Assembly: GCA_030765065.1 (NCBI GenBank)
Contig: CM060979.1
Location: forward strand, 21,419,001-21,483,000
Source of the DNA: Deroplatys truncata
Taxonomy: Eukaryota; Arthropoda; Insecta; Mantodea; Mantidae
Length of the DNA: 64,000 nucleotides
Direction: 5' to 3'
The notes beneath the pieces are model-generated. The model did not search any database, was not told where the DNA came from, and saw nothing but the letters and a program-made list of their open reading frames with translations. Below are positions 1 to 12,111 of this stretch, piece by piece. Within the stretch, counting starts at the first letter, position 1. Each line of letters starts with the position of its first letter. The position numbers were made by a program, and so were the translations under genes.

Positions 1-1290
1 TATACAAAAGAGAAAAGAAAGAAAGAAAGAGATGAAACGAAAACCCAAATTGACGATTGATGTAAACTAGAAATAGCAATAATATGGCTCAGCAATATAA
101 AACCTACCTATACTGTTTTGAAACGTTACCTACGATGCACTGATTGCAAAATACATGGTACTATGAGACCTCTTCAAGAAAGCAAAAGAACATTGCCATA
201 AATATAGTCAGCAGTAAGGAATTTAACAATATCCACAGAAAACAGGAGAAGAATATAACAAAAAGCAAAGAAGATAAAAATGAATACACCCTATAAAATA
301 CTACATTTGACAATATTAGTGGGATGTGCCCTCTAAGCTGTTTGAACTGATTAAACATTGCGTAACAGCTGCTTTTGTTGTTTACTAGAACATTAAGATG
401 ATACAATACCATTTAGAATTTTCCATTGCTTCTCTAATTTAGCCAAGCTTTTTTCACCATTCCGGTGATCAGAAAGCGATTGACCGAAGAATCCCATAGC
501 CCGCACATTATCTTGGCCTAAGAGGCAACTATTTCAGTCGCAGCAGTGCACATCACGCCATCTGCAGTGCGAGCGGAGTGTGAAGGTCAGACCTTCCCAG
601 TCAGTTTCCTGGTCATTGGCATCTGGCTCGGTGCATGCGTCACATAGACAAGGGACAAAGAGGAGAGCCAGCTCAAGGTAACTTACGCTCCGGCTGCCAT
701 CTATTTACATATGATGTCATGACAAAAGAACTGCGATGCGTTGCACTTTTCCAGCCATTACGAAAAAAGTGCACTGTTGTTGCGTGCCATCGCACGCTTT
801 GGACGATATGATTTCTTCATCCGTCATACGGGACGGCATCACTCTTGTTCTGCGTTTATGTTTCACGAATAATAAAACAAATGGCGTAGTTGAAATATGC
901 TGTAAGACAAAGTTAATTTTAATACTTCATATTTAAATGAATCCTAAGACCACGCATTATTGGCAAATTTAGCTCGTCTGGTAATATTATTTAGAGAAAA
1001 TAACAATTGTTCGTTATTGTAAGAAATGTAACGAGAGAAACGAAATCCACAACACAATTACGATGTATTCCAGGGGGATTGTGTAAGAATTTGCCTCACT
1101 GCAGTGAAGGTTCACTTGAGTTTCAACCGTTTGTTCATTCCATTTTTGTAAATTTAGATACAATCTGCTCTCTTTGGCGACAACGTTTTAGCTCCTAATT
1201 CCTTTTTCTATTGCTTGAAAATAAATACTCCTCTGATCAGATTTACCACTTTTCATTATTTGCCATGAACTAATCGAAAGCTGCTGATAT
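1..1290. other. Non-coding, probable E74 upstream intron or 5' flank
   Basis: AT-rich sequence with a slightly GC-richer patch near 520-830. Short open frames on both strands lack codon structure or recognisable motifs. No gene or repeat is identified. Confidence 0.4.
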
Positions 1291-1294
1291 TGTG

Positions 1295-1490
1295 CTACTC
1301 TAAAGGTTAACATCCGGCTTGCCTTTGCCTCTCGGGAGCCTCTGTGAAACACCAAAGTCAAATTATTTATTCTCGGAAGTTGCACCAATGAGCGTGTCAC
1401 TTCAGCCATTGAAAGCAAAGAAATCGTTTCACTCTACGTGAAGTTAATGCCTGAGAAGCAAGTTGCATGCAATTGGAGTATCAGAGTAAA
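1295..1490 (+). repeat. Dispersed repeat R, copy 1
   Basis: Shares an ordered series of blocks with 10625-10810: GGTTAACAT...CGGCTTGC, CTTTGC, GCACCAATGAGC, GTGTCACTTCAGCC, TGAAAGCAAAGAA. Identity is high in blocks separated by small gaps, so it is a diverged copy of an interspersed repeat of unknown class. Confidence 0.6.
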
Positions 1491-3114
1491 AGTACTTACT
1501 TGTTTCTTGCAGGTACCTATGAACGCTTAAAAACAGAAGCCTCTAATTGCGAAGGTTAAGGTAATGCGGATTTAATTTAATTTAACTTAACGGAGCTGAT
1601 TGTAGTCTAGAACGCCATAATCTCCCAGTAAATACTTCCATTGGCCCAAATTAAGCAAGATCGACATGAGATAAGCACGATCAAAATATAGCATTATTAA
1701 ACCTCTAAAGACTTCCTGCATATTTGGTAAAGAAGACTTAACTTTTTTCCCAGAGTACATGTAAACCGTTGCTTATTAATTCTGTTTACTGTGCAGAAAA
1801 ACATTCATACAGCAAGCATCCTTTAAACTCGCCACCGGAGAAAGCCTTTACATTAAAAAAAAAAGTTTGGTGCAGGTAGATCCTAAAACTAGAAAAGCCT
1901 GGTCCAAAGATTTAGTATTCTGTTCAATGGCATTTTTAAGTAAATAAGTAAATTATTCATTAGTTATTTTGAATGAACTGGAGGAATTTCAGGACCTTAA
2001 ACGACGGTTGGCTAGGAAAGCTCAGGAACATTGGCTAAAACTGTTAACCCAGTGTCCGAAAAAGGCTGAAATTAGTTCGGGATTGGCCAAATAAAATCGG
2101 GCGTGCCTAGCCCACCTGTGGAGCCTAGTTCGGTTGGCGGAAATGGTTGCAGCCTGCAGAGCTACAACCAGTGATACCGTCTTGGCCCCGCCTCCACGGC
2201 CTTGAACCGCTCCACCCAGCAATAGCGTCGGTCCGTCCGCGCAACGCAAAAATAGATCGTCCACCGCGCCCACTCTTCGTTCCATCCGTGCTTTTTGGAC
2301 TCACTCTACCCGTCTCTTAATTTTAACGGCCATTTTGCTTTGTACCCTATCCAACTTTTGAATTAAGGGCGGACTAAGAACCTCACTTTAAACTTAATCC
2401 ATAAACTGTTTATGAAACATAAACTAAACATTGACCAATCTTTATATTAAAATTACATAATTCTTAGGACTTAGTTCAGAAATCAAGTCCTCCATCTCCA
2501 AGCATCTCTAATCCCTGTTTTTATAACCTTGCTCCGCAAAGTATTCTTTTGCACTGTATTTCCTTCCCCTTTCCCCTGAATGGCTAATGTACACTGAATA
2601 GTGACAGACAAGCCGTGTGCAATGCAAGGATAGGCGATAAAAGCGGCATAAACAGTGTCACGATGCACGTGCCTTCGTCATCCTGAGAGGCAGGTTTAAA
2701 CCGTAGGACCCTCCCATCTATACTCATTCCAAACGCATTAACTCTGTTACTTAATGTATTTAATTAATGTTGTAATGGAAATGGAAATTTAACAATTATC
2801 TTCGAACATATTAAGGTAAATGATCATGTTAAATAAGGAACTATTTTGTATCGCATAACAACCTATTCCAAGATAGCAGCCAATGAGAAGTGTACGTGAC
2901 CGTTATATATAAAATAAGCGAATTAACCTTTCGAAAACCTATATGTCATACCAATGATCAAATGTTGAATGGTTCATTCTCTCAAATAAGGTTTAAGGCC
3001 TTAAAATTGGACAGCTGCACATTCGTAGCACTAACACGACTGCGGCGGCAGGACATGTGTTGCTTTATACGGAAATTGAATTGAGTTTTATTTTATCTAA
3101 CGCTAAGGACGCTC
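1491..3114. other. Non-coding, with an unexplained GC-rich patch at 2040-2300
   Basis: Mostly AT-rich. The patch at 2040-2300 is clearly GC- and CpG-richer and carries an 87-codon open frame on the - strand, but the translation matches nothing I recognise. It could be an unrecognised transposon piece or a 5' exon or promoter; I cannot decide. Confidence 0.3.
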
Positions 3115-3117
3115 TTT

Positions 3118-3330
3118 AACTGCTGGGGTCCTCAGCGTCCCATTCTATATTAGTCGTGAAAGATCGGTAATTTTGCTCAGAGGCCTCTTTATCAGGCTTG
3201 AGGTTCTTTTGCGTGCCGCAAATCTACGACCACGGTGCCACCAGCTTTACTTCCCTTCCGAAGAAAGCCATGCTAAGGATTTTTACGCCCGAAAAAATCC
3301 ATCGCCCTCCGCCGGGTTTGAACCCGCTTT
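3118..3330 (-). mobile_element. SINE family A, copy 1 (5'-truncated)
   Basis: Read on the - strand, it runs from a B-box-like block (GGGTTCAAACCCGG) through a conserved body (GGAGGGCGATGG, GGCTTTCTTCGGAAGG, GCCTGATAAAGAGGCC) to GAATGGGACGCTGAGGACC. The same body recurs at 24800-25020 and 32078-32335. The tRNA-like head is truncated here. Confidence 0.75.
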
Positions 3331-4230
3331 ATACGGAAGTGCCATTGGTCTGTGGGTATTAAAAGTTCCATTATTCACGGCTACCTGAAGCTCGCTAAAT
3401 GTTCCCAAAGGGACTGAGGAAGGGTAATTCTAAAGGGCGGTACCAATAATTTTATACTGATATTACAAGGAGAAACAATTGTGTTTGTGGCTGTGTATAC
3501 AGAATAATCCCGCAGACCACTAACCTATTTTGACCCATTTTGATTCTTTCACTACCGAAAAGCTCCGTTCTTTACAATGGAATGTATTTCCAAGACAGGG
3601 AGTCCTTCAAATCCATTTCGCCCAAATTTTCTATACCTACTTTAGACGAATATTCTTCAGGATATTTTTGGTCTTTCATATGTTTTATAACCTCCAATGG
3701 AGTAAAGGGAGTTGTTTGAAGTTTTTAATAGGGAGGGGGCTTCCTCATATATACTCCACACAATTTATCTGTGATTTAATTAAATGTTACTTCAGGGATA
3801 TTTTAGTGTGATAGGGATAAAACTTATAATCTTACGCTACAGAAACGGTTGAAAATTACAGATTTCAGAAAAAAAATAGGTCAATATTCTCAGTTTTGTC
3901 GAGATAAAAGGTGGATAGAAGGACCCTGCGAAAGAAAGGGTAGGATAGCTTACAATTTAAAAAAACCACCTCTACACATATTTCTCTCCCCTTGCGTGAT
4001 ACCTCCTTAAGGGTTTTTTATTTTGTTTGTAATAACAACTTAAGTATCATCATGTATGGATTCTCGTATAACCTTTATCATTAATAGCCACTGGATGTAT
4101 TTGATCATAGGCAATAACGAAACTGAAAATGTTTGTATAGTTTTCCAGCAACTAATGTGTAATACTATGCACAAAGCTTCAATATATTTTAACTTGGGAA
4201 ACGTATACATATAGATACTAATAAAAAAAA
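3331..4230. other. Non-coding, no feature recognised
   Basis: AT-rich sequence with one 93-codon open frame at 3530-3811 that is low in coding signal and resembles nothing known. No repeat ends were found. Confidence 0.35.
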
Positions 4231-4231
4231 A

Positions 4232-5084
4232 TTCTGATGTTGCACATTCACATTACTTTCACTACCCTCTATCATTTATTAATAGGTATGCAAATTATTC
4301 TTACTCAAGCTTATTTTTCTATCTATTACATTCCAAATAAACCTTTGCAGAAATAACTACATTACACATTTCGTTATAGATACAAGGAGAGCTGGAGCTA
4401 TATGCTGGCCTTAAAATTCCATACCGTTTACATGCAATCGCGAGAAGCAACTGAATGTTGAAAGGACTTTAATAGAGTGACCAAGAAATGAACAATTCGA
4501 ACTTCTAATAACTGATATTTCAGAAACGGCTTATACCGCTAAAAACGGTTTTAAAATAGATTGTGTATTTTAAAGAGATCTACATTTTTTGTATAGTGCG
4601 TTTTCGTTTATTGCTTAACCGTTACCAGTTATACAAGATTATACAAAATTCCTTCCGAATGAAGAGGGCTTCACAGGCTATTACCAGAAAATTCAAGATT
4701 ACATTTTATTTATCATGAAAATATCTTTAATATATGGTATTTTAATCAAAATCGTTTGAGCAATGTTTTAGAAAGTGAAGAATTTCGAAAAATCTTCCAT
4801 GTAAAGGGTAGTCTGGGGGGGATTTTCTTGGAAATCTTGTGTGTCGCATCTTTGGAAGGTACTGAGCTTAAATACCAAGTTTGGTGTTGATCCGACTTTT
4901 CGTTTTTGAGTTATGCTGTACACAGACACCTTAAGCAGACGCACAACGGGCCTTTTTCTAAAAATGCTTTGGGGGGGGGGGTTCCAGGGGGCCTCAAAAC
5001 GTATTTCCAGTGAAATCTCGATATCGAATTTTTGTGTGGAATACAACTTCCCCTACTTACATACGTAGTAAAGAAAGTAAAAAG
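4232..5084 (+). repeat. Family U repeat, copy 1
   Basis: Starts ATTCTGATGTTGCACATTCA and ends ACGTAGTAAAGAAAGTAAAAA. Internal landmarks in the shared order: ATCTACATTTTTTGTATAG, a CATTCGGAATGAAG-type block, GGGTAGTCTGGGG, TACCAAGTTTGGTGTT, a GTTCACAGACA-like block, and ATCGAATTTTTG(G/T)GTGGAATAC near the end. This copy has a poly-G run (4971-4980) and lacks the usual CA microsatellite. Confidence 0.8.
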
Positions 5085-5366
5085 TAAAACGTTAGCTATC
5101 TGTGCTGATGAATGACATGTGTATTTTCTAGGGAACATCTATACCAACATAATAAAAGGACTTAGTTGCAATGTTTTCGATTACAGATTTTTTTGGTCGT
5201 TTCGACTGCTTGGTCTTATCACGTTTCATAATTTTATAACAGATACATTATTTCAACAGCAATACAGAAGTTTACATGTTTACACTTTGATACAGATTAA
5301 TGTCATTAAGAAACTGCAAACTTGTTCTTATCTTGTCTGGTTTGTTCACGTCACTGGAGAAATCCA

Positions 5367-5418
<52 letters not shown>

Positions 5419-6944
5419 GAAAGAATAATGTTGTTCCCCCCTTAGGTATACAATAATACAAACGCGTTTCGACACTGGGAGATGACGGTCGCAGTAGAGA
5501 TGTTGCTGGTCGCTTCCCCGCCTGTTGCCAGGTCAGGGTGAAAACCCTGTACTGGCCGTGGATGTGTAATCGGCGGAGGAATTTTTTTTTGGGGGGGGGA
5601 CGTTTGCGTGAAGGAATGATGGGGTAGTCTCTTGTACCATATTTCGTATAAATCTTCTATTATGCTGTGGGACAAACCCTAATGGTCTTTCTTCCCGGAA
5701 CGAAATTTGAGTCCTGTAGTATTATCAGATATAAAAATTTTTGCACATACAGCGAGGTAAGGTGAAGTTGCTGAAGTATACCATAGTGCGGTGTAGTAGT
5801 TTAAGAGTGAATGCCGAAGTGTGGTACAAGTATCAATTCATGCGGAAGTTGATTATGTAAATGCTATTAGCAACAGCCCCGCCATCTCTTGGGAGGCAAT
5901 GGAAGTTCTAGCCTTTGCTTGGAGGTACTGACCGCATTCAAGGCTGAATTTTATCGAGTGTTTTAGATTGGTCAGTGATGTTTGCGTGAATGTCTTGGGA
6001 ATGTGCCAGTACTCAAAGGTTGTGCTGTAAAAATAATGTAGAGCAAACACTTAAGTGGGCTCGAAATAATTCGTTTACGTTCTTCTTGACCAGACTAACC
6101 AAGCTTGAAATCAAATTGTACCGTTCCTGAAGCATTATAATGTTACGATGTGCCGAATCACTTCGTAGAAGAACGTGTAAGAATGGTTGAGATTCCTCAC
6201 GAATCTTCTGGTACTTAAATGAAAAACGAACTGCATCAACTTCTGTTTCGCTTCACAGCTAAAGGTTTTATTCGTCAGCACTGGGTCAAATTCAACCATC
6301 AGAAGAATGCATTTGGAGTTGGAGTAGAACTCAAACTTTTCGGACTTGGTGTGGCTCGGTGTATTGGAACATCTCCCACTTAATTTATAATCGCTCCTTC
6401 GCGTTGAGTGTAGTGTAGACTACAGCAGATACTTGAACAATCTCTCAAGAAGCAACCAAAGCTTCTGGTGAACTGTCGATTGGCTAGCTCGTAAAGTCAT
6501 AAACTTGAATCTTGCTCGGAATATCTCGGTCATAAAAACATTTTAACTCGATATTTACCTGTCAGTAAAACCAATAATGATAGCTATTTTAAAACGCAAT
6601 CAAGGCAAAGAAACTAGCACCTAAAAACAAAGAAGAAAACGAAATCGTAATATTTGGAGCCCATGCATTTGGATCCTTCTAAAGCTGAAGTGACATAGAT
6701 TGTAATTACGCGCCGATTTCTTTTAATTTACGTACGATTTTTCTGCTGATAACATTAATGTATGCCTCAATCTGACATGTAGATCCCAAAACGTCGTTTG
6801 TCCAAAAAGAAAGAAAAGAAAGGAGAAACAAAAACATAAATAGTTAAAATGAATACGTGTAGGTATAGCAATCAGCGCACAGCATTGAATATATAAGAAT
6901 GAAGCTTATTTGAACATCATCTGTACTGCAGTACGGTCTATCAA
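5085..6944. other. Non-coding intron or flank
   Basis: Holds an (AAT)n tract at 5366-5418, a G9 run near 5590 and no recognisable gene. A 108-codon frame at 5119-5445 is just read-through of the trinucleotide tract. Confidence 0.4.
5366..5418 (+). repeat. (AAT)n microsatellite
   Basis: About 17 uninterrupted AAT units. Given the (ATT)n tail of the LINE at 18648, it may be the 3' tail of an unrecognised retroposon, but no body is identified here. Confidence 0.9.
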
Positions 6945-7764
6945 TTTTTACTTTCTCTACTACAAGTAAGGAAAGTATTGTATTCCACCCAAAAATTCGA
7001 TGTCGAGATTTCACCCGAAGTATGTTTTTAGGCCTCCAGAATAAAAAAAAACAAAAAAAAACGAAAAGTCGGATAAGTACCAAACTTCTTATTTATGTTC
7101 AATATTTTCTAAGGATGCATCAGGAAGATTTTCAAGAAAATACCCCCACCTCAACTGCCCTTTACATGGAACATTTTTCGAAAACGTTTATTTTCTAAAA
7201 AATGGCTCTAACGATTTTGATTAAAGTACCATATATTAAAGATATTTACTTGACAAATAAAATGTTTATCTTAAATTTTCTCGGAATAACCTTTGAAGTC
7301 CTCTTCATTCGGAAGGAATTTTGTACAATCTTGTATAACTGCTAAACGTTAAGAGATAGACAAAACGTACTATAAAAAGAAGAAGATCTCTTTAAAACAT
7401 AATTTATTTCAAATAAGTTTTTTTTGTGGCATAAGCCATTTCTGAGATACCGTTATTGATGGTGGGAATTGTTCATTCCTTGATCAATCTTTAAAGTCCT
7501 TTCAACATTCAGTTGTTTCTCGCGATGTCATGGAAACAGTATGGAATTTTAAGGCCAGCATATAGCGTCCAGTTGTTAAACATTTGACTATCGCTGTTTC
7601 CTTTGTATCTATAACGAAATGTGTAATGTAGCTATTTCTGTAAAGGTTTACTGGAATTAAAACTAGTAGATAGAAAAATAAGCTTGAGTAAGAATAGTTT
7701 GTATACTCACAATAAACGATAGAGGGTAGAGAAAGTGAATGTGAATGTATCACATCAGACTTTT
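6945..7764 (-). repeat. Family U repeat, copy 2
   Basis: Reverse orientation: begins TTTTTACTTTCTCTACTAC and ends GAGAAAGTGAATGTGAATG-ATCACATCAGACTTTT. The internal CA tract is replaced by A-rich sequence around 7038-7060. Gapped but collinear with the other copies. Confidence 0.8.
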
Positions 7765-9337
7765 ATTATTAGGGCTTTAACATACCGCATTGGTTTCACA
7801 TTCTGTTACTTGTTGCCGTGTGGTTTCGATAGTAATGATACATATGCACACGTTATATGAATAAAAATGTGCAACTTTCGGCATAAGAGAAAATATTGAA
7901 ATTTTGTATCGAGTAATTTGTATCTGTACCATGGGCTGAACTTTAAAAATTCACGCCGCGAGGAAAGGATGGCTTCACAGAGTAAGCACTTTAAAATAGA
8001 GATCTAGGGGGAAAAATCTCAAGGTTACGATTGGTACAATCTTAGCTCTAATGGAAGTTAAAATTCCAACAAAGTAGTTTTGGTAACTTGGGTATGAGTT
8101 TTAATGCTTTGATTATCTTCAATGGAATACAAAATCAATAGAACTTAACAGGATGTGTATGTGCAGACAAAGGCAAATTGTGATTGTAGCGTGAATGTAA
8201 TAGCCGCACGTTGTTGCTCGTACAGCATCGTATTAAATTCAGGCGCAACTTAAAAAATTGCTAATAAATTAATTTTGGTACATTGCCAATAAAGGACATT
8301 TGGCAAACGCAGGTCGTCCTCTGCTCCGAACAGAAAACTTTCAATATTTCTTTTTCTTAACGTGAGAAAGTAAGTGAAAGTAAATAACTGCACCAAAATA
8401 CCATAATAATCAATTAAATTCAGTTTGTTCATTTATTAAAACAATTTACAAGTATTTAAAGGCTTTCGTCAAGGATGCAGCAAAACAGATGAATAATAAT
8501 GCACAGGAAATACATGAATAAAATTGAAACATTTCGTAGCCTTAAAAAATAACAATGTAATGTCGATGGTTAAAAAAAGAATGTTTTTCACTTAATATAT
8601 GGCACTCAAAAAGAAAACTAAAAGGTGTAAAAGGGCTGTTAAACGTGATAATAGGAAATTATATATAGTAAATAATTTATAACAGTGGAATGTAACCCCT
8701 AAGTTCTATTTAGAATTGTATTTAAAATCATATGAATGAAGGCGCCATCTTCAAATGATTTGCTCATTATATTTCGGTATTTAATTTTGAAAACTGTTGC
8801 ACAGAATAAGTTCATATTGTGTGTAAAATTTGCTGCAAAATTCCAAAAATTGTATTTTTATTAATGTATTGCCATTTCCTGTCCAGTTTCATGAGGAATG
8901 ACTCGCATGTATCAATCACGCTACATTGCATCCATCTTTAGAAATATACGCAGTTTTTGGTCCCTGTTTGGCAACATTGTGTGCCTCTGTAAGATGGGCG
9001 TGTGTGTGACATTGACCATGGCAGTGAGCGCACCTGCCAACCGGCCTCTTGCCAGCAACCAATTGCAACAAGTAAGAGCCGTTTAAAATAGAGTTCCTTC
9101 TGCGTAGCTGGGACACCGCCTCTGCCAGATTCTCATTAACAGTTCCTGCTGCAGCGTGGAAATACAGATATAACATTTTGTAATGCCAGTGTCCATTGCA
9201 GTGGTTGCTTTCGAAAGAAAATACTAACACTTGGTTACCTTTAATCTAAATAAATGACCTAATTCTGAACGTTTTAAACTGAAGAACCCTTGACAATTTG
9301 ATGGGATTTACTCGATATGTAAATATGAAAGAATAGA
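7765..9337. other. Non-coding, with a GC-rich patch at 8990-9160
   Basis: AT-rich except for 8990-9160, which has open frames on both strands and a good donor-like CAAGTAAGAG at 9068-9077. No convincing exon: a candidate ATG frame from 9018 ends in the wrong phase to join the E74 exon at 10244. Confidence 0.35.
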
Positions 9338-10180
9338 AATGTTACATTCACATGGCTCTCTACCAACTATCGCTTATTTTCATATAGCTTTACAAACTAA
9401 ACTATTTATACAAATGCTTACTTTTCTATCTACTGCATGTTAATCGAGATAAACTTTGCAGAAATGATTTCATTATACATTTCGTTGTAAGTTAAAGGAG
9501 GATAGAGGAAACCGAATCGATATTCACATGTTTAAAAACTGGTCGCTGTATGTTGGTCTAGAAATTCCATAATCTTCCCATGACATCGTGAGAAACAACT
9601 GAGTAGCAGCAGTGCTTCAAAAAATTACTAAAATATTGAAAAATTCGAACCAGTAACAAATATTTCAGAAATGGCCACAACAATTTACTTGAAATTAATT
9701 GTGGTTTTTAAAGAGCTCTACATTTTTCTGTGTTGTACGTTTTTATCTCTACGTCTTAACGTTTAACAGTTATACAAAGTTATATAGAAATCATTCAGAA
9801 TGAAGAGGACTTCACAGCCTATTCTCCGAAAATTCAAAATATACATTTTATTTCTCATGTAAATATCTTGAATATATGGTATTTTAATCAAAATCGTTAG
9901 TGCCATTTTTAAGAAAAGAACGTTTTCCATGTAAAGGGTAGTTTGGGGTGGGGAGGACTTCTTGAAAATCTTTTGTTACACCTTTGGAAGATTCTGAACT
10001 TAAATACCAAATTTGGTATTCATCAGTTTTTGAGTTATACTATTCACACACACACATACAAACCCGGGCCTTTTTTTTCATATAAAATGCTTGTTTTGAA
10101 TTCACGAGGTCTCAAAACGTGTGTTTTCGGTGAAATCTCGATATCGAATTTTTGGGTGGAATACAGTAGAGGAAGTAAAA
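9338..10180 (+). repeat. Family U repeat, copy 3, immediately upstream of E74 exon
   Basis: Starts with GTTACATTCACATGGCTCTC and ends ATACAGTAGAGGAAGTAAAA, with the shared internal landmarks in order, including a short CACACACACAT tract near 10045. Its end lies about 65 bp before the acceptor of the exon at 10244, so it occupies the branch-point side of that intron. Confidence 0.8.
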
Positions 10181-10243
10181 TTCTTGTTTGAAGAAACTGT
10201 AAAGAACCTTTAATCACCTCATTGCTTCTATGTTTGTTTGCAG

Positions 10244-10513
10244 TACCAGGAGACGGCTACGGTGGTTATCTGTCAAGTCTGCCCCCACCGCCGCCCCCAC
10301 ATCAGTACCAACAGCAAGCGGGACAGTTCGCGGCGCCTCCTGCACCCTCGCCCCCGAGACCTGCTATCCCCACGTCCGTCATCCAGGCGGCCACGTCTAG
10401 TGTCAACGATGACCTCTATATGCTAGATCTCGGCTTTCAGCCACGCACCAAGAAGAAGATGAAGAAGCCCAAGAGCGGCGAACCGGGCGCCGTCAAAAGG
10501 AAGAGTCGGGAAG
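10244..10513 (+). CDS. Eip74EF: E74 (ecdysone-induced ETS factor), third-last coding exon
   Basis: This exon encodes the segment just N-terminal to the ETS domain of E74, a nuclear transcription factor induced by ecdysone. It is bounded by a pyrimidine-rich tract and CAG acceptor (10241-10243) and a GTGAGT donor at 10514. It is open throughout, starts with two bases of a split codon and ends with one. It is GC-rich against AT-rich flanks. The product is a Pro/Gln-rich stretch (GGYLSSLPPPPPPHQ), then an acidic-hydrophobic patch (DDLYMLDLGFQP), then a basic run (RTKKKMKKPK) ending KRKSREG. The basic run before the ETS domain is probably a nuclear localisation signal or DNA-contact extension (inference). 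Earlier E74 exons, including the start codon, are not recognised in the window. Assignment rests on the reading frame joining perfectly to the ETS exon at 11897. Confidence 0.9.
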
Positions 10514-10624
10514 GTGAGTTACTCAACACCGATGGCACCGTAACAAACAAGTTGTAGTCTAAGATAGGCATTGATGTAGCAATCAAAATCTTTTGGGGGC
10601 CTTTTGCCCTAATGCACGACAGGT

Positions 10625-10810
10625 GTATTATTCTGCTGCTCTGTAGGTTAACATGCGGCTTGCTTTTGCTTCTTAGAAGCCTCTAGGTTAATTCCATGTG
10701 GGAAGGTGCTGATTTCTCACTTTGCACCAATGAGCATGTCACTTCAGCCGATGAAAGCAAAGAAGTCGTGAAGTTAACGATACCTGAGCAAAGGCAATAC
10801 GCATGTTAAC
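10625..10810 (+). repeat. Dispersed repeat R, copy 2, in E74 intron
   Basis: Same block order as copy 1 at 1295-1490. It begins about 110 bp after the donor of the 10244-10513 exon. No promoter boxes or terminal repeats were recognised. Confidence 0.6.
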
Positions 10811-10994
10811 CTTAAGAGCAACACAACAATATGTTTTCCCTCCTTTTCTTCTTTGGGCTGGTGCTCTTCACTTATTGTGTGGCCTCATAAAGCAGATAGT
10901 GGACGTTTTTAGAGTCCATTACCACCTGATGCACTGACAAGATTGTTTCTTCCTAGAGTTGTGTTCATTAATGCTAGCATTTACACTTACTGCC

Positions 10995-11265
10995 CTCTTT
11001 ACCTACATGGGTAAGCCGAGGTCATTAAGGCACATACTCGTGAACGAAAGGTCTGCGGTTCAAATCCCGCCTGGACCATCCTTCCTGACTGATGTTTCTT
11101 CTAGGTTTTTCTCAGTCCTCATAACTGCAAATTCTATAGGGGTAGCCTAACTTAAGCCTGGAACGCTTCCTTCCAAATTTCCTTTCCCAATTATCATTTC
11201 ATGTATCACCAGTGTCCACTGCCTGTGTTGCTGTGTAAGAACAGACATTAAACACTATTATAAAA
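10995..11265 (+). mobile_element. tRNA-derived SINE family B in E74 intron
   Basis: Has an A-box-like GGTCATTAAGGCACA and a B-box GGTTCAAATCCCGCC with tRNA-like spacing, then a ~150-bp unrelated body and an A/T-rich end (TTATAAAATAATG). It is a pol III SINE, not a functional tRNA, because acceptor-stem pairing and an anticodon arm are lacking. Confidence 0.65.
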
Positions 11266-11896
11266 TAATGTAAAAAATTACCTACTTGGTAGAGAATGTT
11301 TGCTTCCTGGTATCAAACACGTAAACATCTGAGTTGTCAAAAAATTGCATTTAAACAGGTCTTCCAATACAAAATTATGAGTGTTAAGTTTGCTTCCCTA
11401 CTTTTCCCTGGATTAGATGCATCCTGGAGTACATTTTTTTCATCTAATTGTCCAGTTTTTGTAGGCTTGAAAAGTTGTGTTGCATCACATGGCCACTTAT
11501 TTTCATCTAAAAACTGAAAAGAAGACTCCTTCCTCATGAGAAGTATATCAAGTTTTTAGTTTTCCAACATTAATGCTTCAAATGTACACTCTATTGAGTC
11601 TTTCAGTCCCAGTGGAAACCCAAACACATCTCATAGAATACCTTTGATGCTACTGAAGAACAATGTCTTGCATGCAGCATCCAACCAGTTAACATCAGAT
11701 TTTTATAAACATGCTTACAGGAAATTAAATAAATGTTACTGTAAACACTTGCTGTCTTACTTTTTAGGTGACACTTATCAGGGCATGTTTCATCTTTAGC
11801 TTTAACTCTCAGTCAGTATATGACCACCAATAAAACACATTCTAAGAAAAGTGATAAGTAAAGCAAGTGATAAAGTAGAAACGATTATGGTTGCAG

Positions 11897-12089
11897 GCTC
11901 AACGACGTACCTGTGGGAGTTCCTGCTAAAGCTGCTCCAGGACCGAGACTACTGTCCCCGCTACATCAAGTGGACCAACAGGGAGAAAGGAGTTTTCAAG
12001 CTCGTTGACTCCAAGGCTGTGTCTCGTCTCTGGGGTCTGCACAAGAACAAACCAGACATGAATTATGAGACAATGGGTCGAGCACTCAG
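11897..12089 (+). CDS. Eip74EF: E74 ETS-domain exon (first two thirds of the DNA-binding domain)
   Basis: This exon encodes most of the ETS winged helix-turn-helix domain, which binds GGAA-core DNA. It follows a TTGCAG acceptor and ends at a GTAAAT donor (12090). Joining to the previous exon restores a Gly codon ([11 protein letters not shown]). Helix 1 is [15 protein letters not shown]; next come the [17 protein letters not shown] strand region and the [14 protein letters not shown] helix. [10 protein letters not shown], the start of the recognition helix, carries the Arg residues that contact the GGAA core in this family. The pattern matches insect E74 and its vertebrate ELF relatives far better than other ETS subfamilies. 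No lesions are visible. The donor lies only 22 bp from the start of a family U copy. Confidence 0.97.
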
Positions 12090-12111
12090 GTAAATAGATG
12101 CTTACAATTGT

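Noticed and set aside
9018-9071. Possible first coding exon (ATGGCAGTGAGC... to CAACAA before GTAAGAG)
   Set aside because: The donor looks good and the start context is fair, but the exon ends in phase 0 while the E74 exon at 10244 needs one preceding base of a split codon. The predicted peptide matches nothing known.
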